Below, piece after piece: positions 35,964-44,391 of a stretch of 64,000 nt of DNA. The first letter of the stretch is position 1. Each line of letters begins with the position of its first letter. Made by a program: the position numbers and the translations under genes. Source of the DNA: an uncultured Peptostreptococcaceae bacterium (GTDB taxonomy: Bacteria; Bacillota; Clostridia; Peptostreptococcales; Peptostreptococcaceae); the NCBI GenBank assembly GCA_944383455.1, contig CALWPP010000001.1, positions 147,925 to 211,924 on the forward strand, read 5' to 3'. A model generated the notes under the pieces. It ran no database searches. It was not told the origin of the DNA and saw nothing but the letters and a program-made list of their open reading frames with translations.

Positions 35964-36007
35964 TGACATATATTTGTCATTATAATAATATTATACATAT
36001 ATTTTAA
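35964..36007 (-). promoter_or_regulatory. ptsH promoter with operator-like palindrome
   Basis: On the reverse strand TTAAAA (36007-36002) and TATAAT (35984-35979) are 17 bases apart. Immediately after the -10 box, around the expected start site, lies the dyad TGACAAATATATGTCA (35979-35964), a typical place for a repressor to bind. Confidence 0.5.
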
Positions 36008-36032
36008 AAATTTTTCTAGTACTATATTTTAA

Positions 36033-37244
36033 TTAATCTATAAAACCAAGCAATAAGTTATTAGTAAGCGCTTTTACTAATTTTTGCTTTGGAATATATA
36101 TAGTTTTTGAACTTTCTAAATTTAGTCTTGATGTTTTTAGACTATTTATATTTTTATTTATTAAAGTTATGACTTTATTAAAATCATAAAGATTAATTCT
36201 ATTTATTTCATTTTCTTGTAGCTTCTTTTCATACACTGAATAAAATAAATCTTTATATGTAAAATCGTTTGGAAGTTCTAGGATATCTCCTACTTTAGGT
36301 ACTATATCTTCTAGTAAAGTTCTTATAGTTGGATCCTTTTTTATATTCAATAAATCACACATTAATTTTATTATTTCTTTATTCATCGATTTTATTTTAA
36401 AAAAGCAGTAATCCTCATCAAATTTTGAATCAATATTAAAATAATAATTCACTCCGTCATATCTTGCATAAGATTTCATAGCATCTAAATATCCAAGCTT
36501 CATATTTTTTGATATATGGTCTTTATCTTTATTTAAACAACCACCTAAATCTTCTGATGGGACTATAGTCTTTATATTTAGCTCTTTAAATTTATTTATA
36601 TGCATTTTTCCTAAAAAATCATCTAAAAGTCTTATGACTACTATATCAGTATAACCCTTTTTCTCAAGTAGAGAAATTGGTATATTTTCAGAAAACATAC
36701 CATCTAAGTAAAGCCTATCATCAACTTTATCCTTACAAAGTTTAAATATTGGCAAACTAGCACTAGCTATTAAGTAATCAATAAGTCTTCCATTTTCTAT
36801 TTCTTCTATATACATAGGATGTGGATTGAATTTTTTTTTCCAAGAAACAGTCAAAACTGCAAAATCTTTTTTGGAAGACCTAACTATATTTTCATCTAAT
36901 GTATCATTTAGTAATTTTTTTAGTGGAGTAATATCTATTCCTTGATTTTTTCTAGCCTTATTCATAAGTTCTATAATATGGTTTATATTTTTTGGTGTAA
37001 AGTCTACATTTTTGTATTTTTCATAAAGCTGTTCATCTATATTCATAAAGTGAGTGTAATCATATCTTGTCCAAACTTCCTCCATAATATTTATGTCATT
37101 TTGAACAATATATGCTCCATTCAAAGCTCCAATAGAAGTCCCAGAAATCCCTTGAAAATCCATTCCTAAATCTTTTAGTGCTTTGTAAGCGCCTATTTGA
37201 TAGGCACCCCTTGCACCACCACCTTCTAAAACTAATCCTTTCAT
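36033..37244 (-). CDS. patatin-like phospholipase
   Basis: 403 residues. The patatin domain occupies the first 220: oxyanion-hole GGGARGAYQIGAY, nucleophile Ser37 in GTSIGALNGA, and the dyad Asp in YLDGMFSENIP. It is predicted to hydrolyse membrane lipids or lysolipids; no signal peptide, so cytoplasmic. The C-terminal 180 residues are helical with no recognised domain. AAGGTG precedes the ATG. Confidence 0.9.
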   Translation of the reverse strand: MKGLVLEGGGARGAYQIGAYKALKDLGMDFQGISGTSIGALNGAYIVQNDINIMEEVWTRYDYTHFMNIDEQLYEKYKNVDFTPKNINHIIELMNKARKNQGIDITPLKKLLNDTLDENIVRSSKKDFAVLTVSWKKKFNPHPMYIEEIENGRLIDYLIASASLPIFKLCKDKVDDRLYLDGMFSENIPISLLEKKGYTDIVVIRLLDDFLGKMHINKFKELNIKTIVPSEDLGGCLNKDKDHISKNMKLGYLDAMKSYARYDGVNYYFNIDSKFDEDYCFFKIKSMNKEIIKLMCDLLNIKKDPTIRTLLEDIVPKVGDILELPNDFTYKDLFYSVYEKKLQENEINRINLYDFNKVITLINKNINSLKTSRLNLESSKTIYIPKQKLVKALTNNLLLGFID

Positions 37245-37274
37245 AAACTCACCTTACTTATAAAGGACAAATAA

Positions 37275-37619
37275 TTATTTTATATCATCTTTTGATTTAA
37301 CTATATTAACAAATTTTAAAAACATTTTTCTCTCAATAGAACTAAGATTTATATTATCTATTATTTGTCCAGTTTTATCTATTATGTATATTTTTCTATA
37401 TCCACTTTTATAAAGTGATATACATACCTTTTTCATTATATCATTATTCTCATATTTGAATTCACTAGCATTAACTATTAATTTATAGTTAGAATTTTTA
37501 ATATTTTTTGTCATATTTTTATGATTTTCTAAAAAACTAAGAGCATCATCTTTTGAAATATTTCCCGAAAGATTTACTAAAACTTCTTTTTTATCATTCA
37601 AAATATTAAAATCTATCAT
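37275..37619 (-). CDS. small uncharacterised protein, STAS-like shape
   Basis: 114 residues, no signal peptide or membrane segment. Alternating strands and helices (EVLVNLSGNISKDDALSFLE, YKLIVNASEFKYENNDIM, YRKIYIIDKTGQIIDNINL) recall STAS/SpoIIAA-type proteins, but no family signature is clear. GGGAG precedes the ATG. It is upstream of the patatin gene with a 30-base gap and could be co-transcribed. Confidence 0.7.
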   Translation of the reverse strand: MIDFNILNDKKEVLVNLSGNISKDDALSFLENHKNMTKNIKNSNYKLIVNASEFKYENNDIMKKVCISLYKSGYRKIYIIDKTGQIIDNINLSSIERKMFLKFVNIVKSKDDIK

Positions 37620-37703
37620 AAAAATCTCCCTTACAATTTAATTTATATTTAAATTGTATGAAAATAAATCTTTATATATGAAAATAATATTTATATTTAA
37701 AAA

Positions 37704-37725
37704 GATGGCAAATACTTACCATCTA
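37704..37725 (-). terminator. terminator after the second amidase gene
   Basis: AGATGG and CCATCT pair around a ten-base loop, followed on the reverse strand by TTTTTAAA. A short stem; moderate strength. Confidence 0.55.
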
Positions 37726-37727
37726 AA

Positions 37728-38534
37728 CTACTCACTCAAATATTCATCTAAAAAAGTTAGTATTCCTTGAGCTATTCCTTGAGCCAACTCACTTTGATAA
37801 GTTTCATCTAAAAGTCTTTTCCCTTCCTCTTCATTACTTAAAAAACCAGCCTCTATAAGAACTGCTGGCATTTTTGAGTTGGTTAATACTGTAAACTCAT
37901 CAGTCTTTATTCCTCTATCTCTTGTTGGAACATAAGATACTATTGTTTCTTGAATCGATAATGCCAACTCTTCAGATTTATATGTACTATCTTTTGTGTA
38001 ATATGTCTCAACTCCACTAGCTTCTTTTATGTTTGGAAAAGAATTTAGGTGTATAGAAACAAAAACATCTGCTCCCTGTTTGTTGGCCATTTCAGCTCTA
38101 TCATTTAAGCTTATAAATTTATCATCAGTTCTTGATAATATAACTTGTACATCATCTTGTTTTAGTAAAAAAGATGCTACTTTCTTAGCTATTTTAAGAT
38201 TAATATCTTTTTCTAAAATATCACTTCTTCTTGGCATAGATGAACCACCATCATTACCACCATGTCCTGGGTCTATAAAAACAGTATAACTTTTAGCTAT
38301 ACTTGATTTTTTCTCATCTTGTAGATCAAATTGTTCAGAATTTTCACTTGCACTTGCTACATTAGATACTTGTTTTTTCTCAGTTTTTGATGAAAGTAAT
38401 CCAAACAATTTAAAAATTATTCCTAATAAAATAGATACAATCAAAATAAATACAATTATAACAAAAGCTAGTTTCTTTTTATTTAGTCGTCTTCTTTTTA
38501 CAACTTTAATATTTTTTTTCTGATTGCTCGACAT
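37728..38534 (-). CDS. N-acetylmuramoyl-L-alanine amidase, membrane anchored
   Basis: 268 residues. A very basic N-terminus (VVKRRRLNKKKL) precedes a membrane helix (about 22-44), a linker and an Amidase_3 domain. Zinc and catalytic residues: His in FIDPGHGGNDGGS, Glu in ILEKDINLKIA, His in VSIHLNSFPN, Glu in VLIEAGFLSNEEE. It acts outside on peptidoglycan stem peptides, similar to CwlD-type enzymes. AAAGGA eight bases before ATG 38534 selects that start over 38564. Confidence 0.93.
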   Translation of the reverse strand: MSSNQKKNIKVVKRRRLNKKKLAFVIIVFILIVSILLGIIFKLFGLLSSKTEKKQVSNVASASENSEQFDLQDEKKSSIAKSYTVFIDPGHGGNDGGSSMPRRSDILEKDINLKIAKKVASFLLKQDDVQVILSRTDDKFISLNDRAEMANKQGADVFVSIHLNSFPNIKEASGVETYYTKDSTYKSEELALSIQETIVSYVPTRDRGIKTDEFTVLTNSKMPAVLIEAGFLSNEEEGKRLLDETYQSELAQGIAQGILTFLDEYLSE

Positions 38535-38630
38535 AGTTTTATCCTTTCTAGATAATAGTGTCACTATTTTGAATATCTAATCATAATAATAGTTATTCTA
38601 TCATTTAGAAAGTTTTTTTTCAAATACTTT

Positions 38631-39275
38631 TTATCCACCTAAAGTTATATCTTGCTCATTATACCAAGATAATGCATCAGTTATATGAGTTTTATTAAAA
38701 TCTGGCCAATAATCATCCAACGTATAAAAGTCTGCATAAATTGATTGAACTGGTAAAAATCCACTTAATCTTCTTCTACCACCCCATCTTATTATTAGGT
38801 CTATTCTTGATATATCGTTTGATTGTATATGATTTTGTATGTTATTTTTATTTACATTAGTGGCATCAGCTAAAGTATTTAAATCCCAGTGCCATCCATA
38901 ATTAACTAATAAATTTGCTTTTATTTCACCCTTTCTTCCAGTTGTTCTAGTAGTATATTTTAAAAGCTCTTTTGGAAATAATTTAGATTTTGTATTTCCA
39001 ATAACTAAAAGTGATGCTCCTTCTTCGTCTAAAATTTTTGCAGCATCTACACAAGCATCTGTAAATGCTTTTGTTTGATAACTAGGTCTTTTTGTATTAT
39101 CAGTTGTAAACCCATAAAATGTTACTTCATTAATACCTAAATCTCTACAAGTTCTGTAAGTTTCAAGTCCTGGGTCTATACCATTTTCATAACCTTTATC
39201 TTTTTCCATTCCTTTACTTTTTGCCCATCTCCTATTCCCATCAGGTATTATTCCTATATGTTTTGGTAATCTCAT
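38631..39275 (-). CDS. short cis-prenyltransferase (UppS-like)
   Basis: 214 residues, shorter than typical undecaprenyl diphosphate synthase. The substrate motif IIPDGNRRWAK is intact. The C-terminal IPP-binding segment reads IRWGGRRRLSGFLPVQSIY with ADFYTLDDYWPDF, whereas classical UppS has GE-RxSNF and AELYF; Glu and Asn are replaced by Arg and Gly. It may be a paralogue with a different chain length or substrate, with the main UppS elsewhere, or still make the lipid carrier. GAGGTG before ATG 39275 sets the start. Confidence 0.85.
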   Translation of the reverse strand: MRLPKHIGIIPDGNRRWAKSKGMEKDKGYENGIDPGLETYRTCRDLGINEVTFYGFTTDNTKRPSYQTKAFTDACVDAAKILDEEGASLLVIGNTKSKLFPKELLKYTTRTTGRKGEIKANLLVNYGWHWDLNTLADATNVNKNNIQNHIQSNDISRIDLIIRWGGRRRLSGFLPVQSIYADFYTLDDYWPDFNKTHITDALSWYNEQDITLGG

Positions 39276-39383
39276 AAAACACCTCATTTTTAAATCTACT
39301 TATTTTAAGTATTTCCATAATTACTAATATTAGTCATATAATAGGTTTGATTACTCCACTTATTATTTGATTTTTTAAATTTA

Positions 39384-39412
39384 TTGATTGATTTTTACTT
39401 ATTGGTTATAAT
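39384..39412 (+). promoter_or_regulatory. promoter of the acetylation operon
   Basis: TTGATT (39384-39389) and TATAAT (39407-39412) are exactly 17 bases apart, 30 bases before the DUF4358 gene. One of the best sigma-A-type matches in the window. Confidence 0.7.
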
Positions 39413-39444
39413 TAGAATTAATAAATAAAATTCGGAGGGTAAAA

Positions 39445-39906
39445 ATGAAAAAACTTTTATTAGTAATGACTTTATTTATTACATTCACTCTAGTTGGATG
39501 TTCTTCAAAAGAAGTAAAAGATATTCCTGTTGAAGAAATAAAAAATGCTATTAATAATGAAGAATTATTACCAATTCAACCAGTTGCAGATATGGATGCA
39601 AAAGAAAGTTTTATATTTGAAAATGTAAAAGATAAAATAACTGAAGGCTTTACAATTCAAGCAATGATTAATGTTAAGCTTCAAGATGTATTTGTTATAA
39701 AAACTGATGATGTTGAGAGTGTAAAAAAAGCAATAGAAGATTATAAGGCTAATTCTTTAAAACTTTTTGCTGGTGGATATGGTGGAGAAGAAAATGCAAA
39801 TTCAGTTTCTGAATCAATTCTTAATTCAAAAGGAAATTACGTTTACTTTATAGCAGCTCCAAAAGTTAAAGAAATAGAAGCTAAAATACTTGAAATGATT
39901 GAATAA
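39445..39906 (+). CDS. DUF4358 lipoprotein
   Basis: 153 residues. Signal peptide with lipobox LVGC (Cys at about 19), then a small alpha/beta domain with EGFTIQAMINVKLQDVFVIKTDDVESVKKAIEDY-type sequence, as in DUF4358. In Clostridia such lipoproteins are commonly encoded next to MBOAT and DHHW proteins, as here, and are presumed accessory to polymer acetylation on the outer face. GGAGGG precedes the ATG. A hairpin separates it from the MBOAT gene. Confidence 0.85.
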   Translation: MKKLLLVMTLFITFTLVGCSSKEVKDIPVEEIKNAINNEELLPIQPVADMDAKESFIFENVKDKITEGFTIQAMINVKLQDVFVIKTDDVESVKKAIEDYKANSLKLFAGGYGGEENANSVSESILNSKGNYVYFIAAPKVKEIEAKILEMIE

Positions 39907-39914
39907 ATAAAGTT

Positions 39915-39942
39915 AAAAAGCTATGAATTTTCATAGCTTTTT
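39915..39942 (+). terminator. hairpin between DUF4358 and MBOAT genes
   Basis: AAAAAGCTATGA and TCATAGCTTTTT form a perfect stem with an ATTT loop. The MBOAT gene has no separate promoter that I can see, so read-through is probable. Confidence 0.8.
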
Positions 39943-39959
39943 AAGTTAGGGGTGATTTT

Positions 39960-41333
39960 TTGACTTTTAGTAGTATAACTTTTTTATTTTATTTTCTCCC
40001 ACTTGTAATATTTTTTTATTATTTAGTACCAAACAAATTTAAAAATTTAATATTATTAATATTTAGTCTTATTTTTTATGCTTGGGGAGAACCTGTATAT
40101 ATTTTTATAATGATTTTTTCTTGTTTAATCGATTATACACACGCAATAATTATTGATAAAAATAGAAATTCAATAAAAGCAAAGTTAGCTTTAGTATCTT
40201 CTATAATTATTAATTTAAGTTTATTAGGATTTTTTAAATATAGTAATTTCTTTATTGAGATAAATAATTATATTTTTAAAAGTAATATAAAATATTTAGA
40301 TATTTTACTTCCAATTGGAATAAGCTTTTACACATTTCAAACTATGAGCTATACAATAGATGTTTATAAAGGAAATGCTCCCGTTCAAAAAAATATTATT
40401 AATCTATCAACTTTTGTTACATTATTTCCGCAACTAGTTGCTGGGCCAATAGTTAGATATGTTGATATATCAGACTCCTTAAATAAAAGAAATCATAATA
40501 TAGATAAGTTTTATGATGGTGTTTGTAGATTTATAATAGGTCTTTCTAAAAAAGTTATAATAGCAAACAATTTAGGTGCTATTTGGTATCCTATAAAAAA
40601 TACTCCTTACGAAAATTTATCTACCCTAACCGCTTGGCTTGGAATAGTTTCATTTGCTCTTCAGATTTATTTTGATTTTTCTGGTTATTCTGATATGGCT
40701 ATAGGTCTTGGAAAAATGTTTGGTTTTGATTTTTTGGAGAATTTTAATTATCCATACATATCAAAATCAATAACAGAATTTTGGAGAAGATGGCATATAT
40801 CTCTTGGAATTTGGTTTAGAGATTACGTTTATATTCCACTTGGTGGAAATAGATGTTCAAATAAAAGATGGTTTTTTAATATTTTTGTTGTATGGTTTTT
40901 AACAGGATTTTGGCACGGAGCTAGTTTTAATTTTATAGTTTGGGGACTATATTTTGGATTTATTTTAGTTTTAGAAAAACTATTTTTACTTAAATTTTTA
41001 AATAAAATACCAAAATTATTTAGTCATATATACGTTTTATTTATAGTTATAAATGGATTTGTATTATTTGAGATAAATGGATTTTTAAATATATTTAAGT
41101 ATTTTAATGCTATGTTTAATTTAAATAATTTTATTGATAAAGAATTTTTTTATTACTTAATTCCAAATATTATTGTTATAATCTTTAGTGTTTTAGGTTC
41201 TACTCCTTTAATAAAAAATATTATTTATAAAAATAGTTATTTAAAAACTATTGTTTTGATATTAGGACTTGTTTTATCTACATCTTTTTTAGTTGATGCA
41301 TCATTTAATCCATTTTTATATTTTAGGTTTTAA
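39960..41333 (+). CDS. MBOAT family O-acyltransferase (AlgI-like)
   Basis: 457 residues, about ten to twelve membrane segments. AlgI/PatA-type signatures: PIGISFYTFQTMSYTIDVYKG, FPQLVAGPIVRY, DFSGYSDMAIGLGKMFGF, EFWRRWHISLGIWFRDYVYIPLGGN-type motif, and the catalytic His in LTGFWHGASFNFIVWG. It moves acetyl groups across the membrane to modify an extracellular polysaccharide. The start is TTG, after AGGGGTGAT. It partners the DHHW protein directly downstream. Confidence 0.93.
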   Translation: MTFSSITFLFYFLPLVIFFYYLVPNKFKNLILLIFSLIFYAWGEPVYIFIMIFSCLIDYTHAIIIDKNRNSIKAKLALVSSIIINLSLLGFFKYSNFFIEINNYIFKSNIKYLDILLPIGISFYTFQTMSYTIDVYKGNAPVQKNIINLSTFVTLFPQLVAGPIVRYVDISDSLNKRNHNIDKFYDGVCRFIIGLSKKVIIANNLGAIWYPIKNTPYENLSTLTAWLGIVSFALQIYFDFSGYSDMAIGLGKMFGFDFLENFNYPYISKSITEFWRRWHISLGIWFRDYVYIPLGGNRCSNKRWFFNIFVVWFLTGFWHGASFNFIVWGLYFGFILVLEKLFLLKFLNKIPKLFSHIYVLFIVINGFVLFEINGFLNIFKYFNAMFNLNNFIDKEFFYYLIPNIIVIIFSVLGSTPLIKNIIYKNSYLKTIVLILGLVLSTSFLVDASFNPFLYFRF

Positions 41334-41345
41334 AAGGAGAATTTT

Positions 41346-42467
41346 ATGAAAAAATTTACTATTATTTTATTTGTAGTATTTATATTTATTTTCCCAATAA
41401 TAACTATAATAAAAAAAGATAAAAAAGTAAGTGAAATAGAAAATAAAATACTCACTCAATTTAAATACCCAACATTAAATTCAGTAATTGATAAAAGTTT
41501 TATGAAAAATTTTGATAATTATGTTACTGACCAATTTCCATTTAGAGAAAATTTTATATCGCTTAAAAATAATTATTCATATTTAATTGGTCAAAGAGAG
41601 TTTAGAGAAATATATATAACAAAAACTAATAGACTTGTTGAAAAATTTATTACTAATGAAGAAATAATTTATGAAAATATAAAAGATATATTAAAAATAA
41701 GTAGCTTACTTAAAAAAAATAATATAAATCCAAAAGTTATGATAATACCAACATCAATTGAATTTTACAAAGATGAGTTGGATACTTTTTTAGTTACTGA
41801 TAATCAAAAACTTGTACTTGATAATATAAATAAGATTTTTACTAATAATAAATTAAATTTTTATACACCTTATGATATTTTAAAAAAATATAAAGATAAG
41901 TATATATACTTTAATACAGACCACCATTGGACTCAACTTGGAGCTTATATATCTTATATGGATATGTTTTATAATAGTGTATCTATAGATAAACTCAGTA
42001 AAAACTATAAAAAAGTTAGTGATAATTTTTTAGGCACTTATTATTCTAAAGTTCTTATTGATAAAATAAAGCCAGATTCAATTTATTCTTATTATGATTT
42101 TAATGATTTTAATATTGAAATTGATTTTTCAGAAAAATTTAATACTCTATATGATAAAAGTAAATTAAAAGGTAAAAATAAATATCAATATTTTCTACAT
42201 GGCGACCCAGGATTTGCTATTATAAATGGAAACAAAAGCTTAACTAATGAAGTGTTAATCTTTAAAGATTCTTACGCACATAATTTCATTCCATTTTTAA
42301 CTAACAATTATTCAAAAATACATATTATTGACCCTAGATATTATAATAATATAGATTTGGAAAAATATATAAAAGAAAATAAAAATATAAATGAATGTAT
42401 ATTTATTCATAATATAAAACTTTTTAACGATTCTAAAATTTATAATAATATTAACATCATAAAATAG
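41346..42467 (+). CDS. DHHW family (AlgX/AlgJ-like) acetylation protein
   Basis: 373 residues. N-terminal signal anchor (about 5-24), then an SGNH-like domain. FNTDHHWTQLGAYISY (about 193-208) is the signature DHHW motif, and KDSYAHNFIPFL near 320 supplies the GDS-like Ser position. It works outside the membrane, finishing transfer of the acetyl group delivered by the MBOAT protein. The ATG follows GGAG, 13 bases after the MBOAT stop, so co-transcribed. Confidence 0.9.
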   Translation: MKKFTIILFVVFIFIFPIITIIKKDKKVSEIENKILTQFKYPTLNSVIDKSFMKNFDNYVTDQFPFRENFISLKNNYSYLIGQREFREIYITKTNRLVEKFITNEEIIYENIKDILKISSLLKKNNINPKVMIIPTSIEFYKDELDTFLVTDNQKLVLDNINKIFTNNKLNFYTPYDILKKYKDKYIYFNTDHHWTQLGAYISYMDMFYNSVSIDKLSKNYKKVSDNFLGTYYSKVLIDKIKPDSIYSYYDFNDFNIEIDFSEKFNTLYDKSKLKGKNKYQYFLHGDPGFAIINGNKSLTNEVLIFKDSYAHNFIPFLTNNYSKIHIIDPRYYNNIDLEKYIKENKNINECIFIHNIKLFNDSKIYNNINIIK

Positions 42468-42596
42468 TATTTTGTTTATAATATATATGTTATTGTCTTT
42501 AGATAAGTTCTTATATTATATAATATATTGAATATATAGTATAAGTTTAATATAATATAAGGTATGTTGTTAAATTTTAAGAAAGAGGGGATAAAT

Positions 42597-43712
42597 TTGT
42601 CTAGACGTGAAAAAAAAACCACACAAAGTAACTCTACAAAAAACAAACAAACAACAAAAAGTACTTCTAAAAATAATAATTTTGATAAGACTGTAGTCTA
42701 TAAAAATAAATCATTTGAAGAAGATTATAAAGAAGAAAAATCAAACTCTATATTAAAAAAAATTATTCTAGTACTTGCAGTACTTGTAATAATTATTCCA
42801 GTAGGAGCCTTTGCATATTTTTATAATAAACTAAATACTATGTTTGATGATACCTCTGTTGAAAATACTGAGCTTGATATGACATTAAATGACGTTAATT
42901 ATAAGGCAGAAAATAAAATTACTAATATATTACTAGTTGGAACAGACGCAAGACCTGGAGAAGATGTTTCTCGTTCTGATGCTATGATGATTTTAACTGT
43001 TGATGGAAAAAATAAAGCACTAAAAATTACATCACTAAATCGTGATACATACGTTGATATTCCAGGGCATGGAAAAGAAAAACTTACTCATGCTTATGCT
43101 TATGGAGAAATAGATCTTTTAATTAGAACTATCGAAGAAAATTTTAAATTAGATATTCAAAATTATGCAGTCGTTAATTTCTTTTCATTTATGGATATTA
43201 TAGACACTTTAGGTGGTGTTGAAGTTAATGTTAAACAAAGCGAAATAGCTGAGACTAATAAGTTTATAAGAAAAGAAACTTATAAATGGAGTAATAGTGA
43301 TGAGCCTATGGAATTAATAAAAAATCCAGGTTTCCAAAAATTAAATGGATATCAAGCTCTTTCATTTGCACGTATAAGACATAACGATTCTACAATGGAA
43401 AGAGATAGAAGACAAAGTGAGGTTATAGGAGGAGTTATACAAGGACTTAAGGATTTACCAATATCAAAATATCCTGAACTTTTAGATACAGTTCTTCCAT
43501 ACATTAAAACTAATATGAAAGCTTCTGAAATAATCTCTGTTGGTACCCAATCTTTAAGCCTACTTTCAGGTGGTATTAATCAACTAGAGTTTCCACTTGC
43601 CAATATGAGTACAGGAGTAAACTTAAACGGAGCTGGATATGTAATTAAATTTAAAGAAGAATCTTTAGATCTTCTACATGATTATATATTTGAGAATGTA
43701 AAACCAGAATAG
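42597..43712 (+). CDS. LytR-CpsA-Psr (LCP) wall polymer ligase
   Basis: 371 residues. A basic Ser/Thr/Lys tail, one membrane segment (about 58-78), then the LCP domain: NILLVGTDARPGEDVSRSDAMMI, SLNRDTYVDIPGHGKEKLTHAY, and the Arg-rich SFARIRHNDSTMERDRRQ. LCP proteins transfer undecaprenyl-linked polymers to peptidoglycan. Beside wall-polymer genes, it probably attaches the S-layer docking polymer. TTG 42597 follows GAGGGG by six bases; the ATG at 42564 lacks a ribosome site. Confidence 0.92.
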   Translation: MSRREKKTTQSNSTKNKQTTKSTSKNNNFDKTVVYKNKSFEEDYKEEKSNSILKKIILVLAVLVIIIPVGAFAYFYNKLNTMFDDTSVENTELDMTLNDVNYKAENKITNILLVGTDARPGEDVSRSDAMMILTVDGKNKALKITSLNRDTYVDIPGHGKEKLTHAYAYGEIDLLIRTIEENFKLDIQNYAVVNFFSFMDIIDTLGGVEVNVKQSEIAETNKFIRKETYKWSNSDEPMELIKNPGFQKLNGYQALSFARIRHNDSTMERDRRQSEVIGGVIQGLKDLPISKYPELLDTVLPYIKTNMKASEIISVGTQSLSLLSGGINQLEFPLANMSTGVNLNGAGYVIKFKEESLDLLHDYIFENVKPE

Positions 43713-43731
43713 CTATAAATTATAGCTATTC
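43707..43731. terminator. terminator between LCP and DedA genes
   Basis: GAATAGCT and AGCTATTC pair around an AT-only palindromic loop; the plus strand continues CCTTTT. It overlaps the ends of both convergent genes. Confidence 0.65.
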
Positions 43732-44340
43732 CTTTTCTATATATATATTCTTTTGTTTTTTTCTAAAAATAATAAATCCTATGACTAAAATAATAAATAA
43801 TACTATTAATACTTTTGTATAACTTGATAATATGTAACTTATTTTATCCATATTATCTCCTACTATATACCCCATACTTATTAATAAAATATTCCAAATA
43901 GATATCCCTATACTAGAAAATATAGTAAATGAGTAAATATTCATTCTATTTACTCCTGCAACTATAGATATAAAAGTTCTAGCAAGTGGTACTAACCTAG
44001 TTATCATAACAGATATTTTATTATATTTTTCCATCCATTTATTTGATTCTTTTATTGCTCTTTTCGTTTTAGGAAACTTTTCTTTTAGTTTAAATAAAAA
44101 AGGATTACCAAATTTATAACCTATGTAATAATTTGTTATGGAACCAAATATACCTCCTAAAATAGATACAAAAATAACTAAGAAAATATTCATATCGTAT
44201 TCTGCTGACAAAATTCCAGCAAAAGGAAGTACTATTTCACTTGGTAAAGGTATATTTGCATATTCAAGTGCAACTATTAAAAATATGCTAAATAGTCCAT
44301 ACTCTAATACAAAGTTTTGAATTAAAATTTCCAAGTTCAT
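43726..44340 (-). CDS. DedA family membrane protein
   Basis: 204 residues, five to six membrane segments. Family motifs: EYANIPLPSEIVLPFAGIL, GGIFGSITNYYIGYKFG, and the Arg-containing TRLVPLARTFISIVAGVNRM. DedA proteins include the UPF/UptA-type flippases that recycle undecaprenyl phosphate, a fitting role beside wall polymer genes, but substrate identity cannot be read here. Convergent with the LCP gene. Confidence 0.93.
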   Translation of the reverse strand: MNLEILIQNFVLEYGLFSIFLIVALEYANIPLPSEIVLPFAGILSAEYDMNIFLVIFVSILGGIFGSITNYYIGYKFGNPFLFKLKEKFPKTKRAIKESNKWMEKYNKISVMITRLVPLARTFISIVAGVNRMNIYSFTIFSSIGISIWNILLISMGYIVGDNMDKISYILSSYTKVLIVLFIILVIGFIIFRKKQKNIYIEKE

Positions 44341-44365
44341 AATATAGTTTACCTCTCTATAAATA

Positions 44366-44391
44366 AATAAGCCTCTGTAAAGAGACTTATT
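44366..44391 (-). terminator. terminator after the LRR-SLH gene
   Basis: On the reverse strand AATAAGTCTCT and AGAGGCTTATT pair with one mismatch around TTAC and run into TATTTAT. Confidence 0.65.

Noticed and set aside
37275..37619. Firm STAS-domain (anti-sigma antagonist) assignment
   Set aside because: Only general strand/helix alternation supports it; no phosphorylatable Ser motif or kinase gene nearby.
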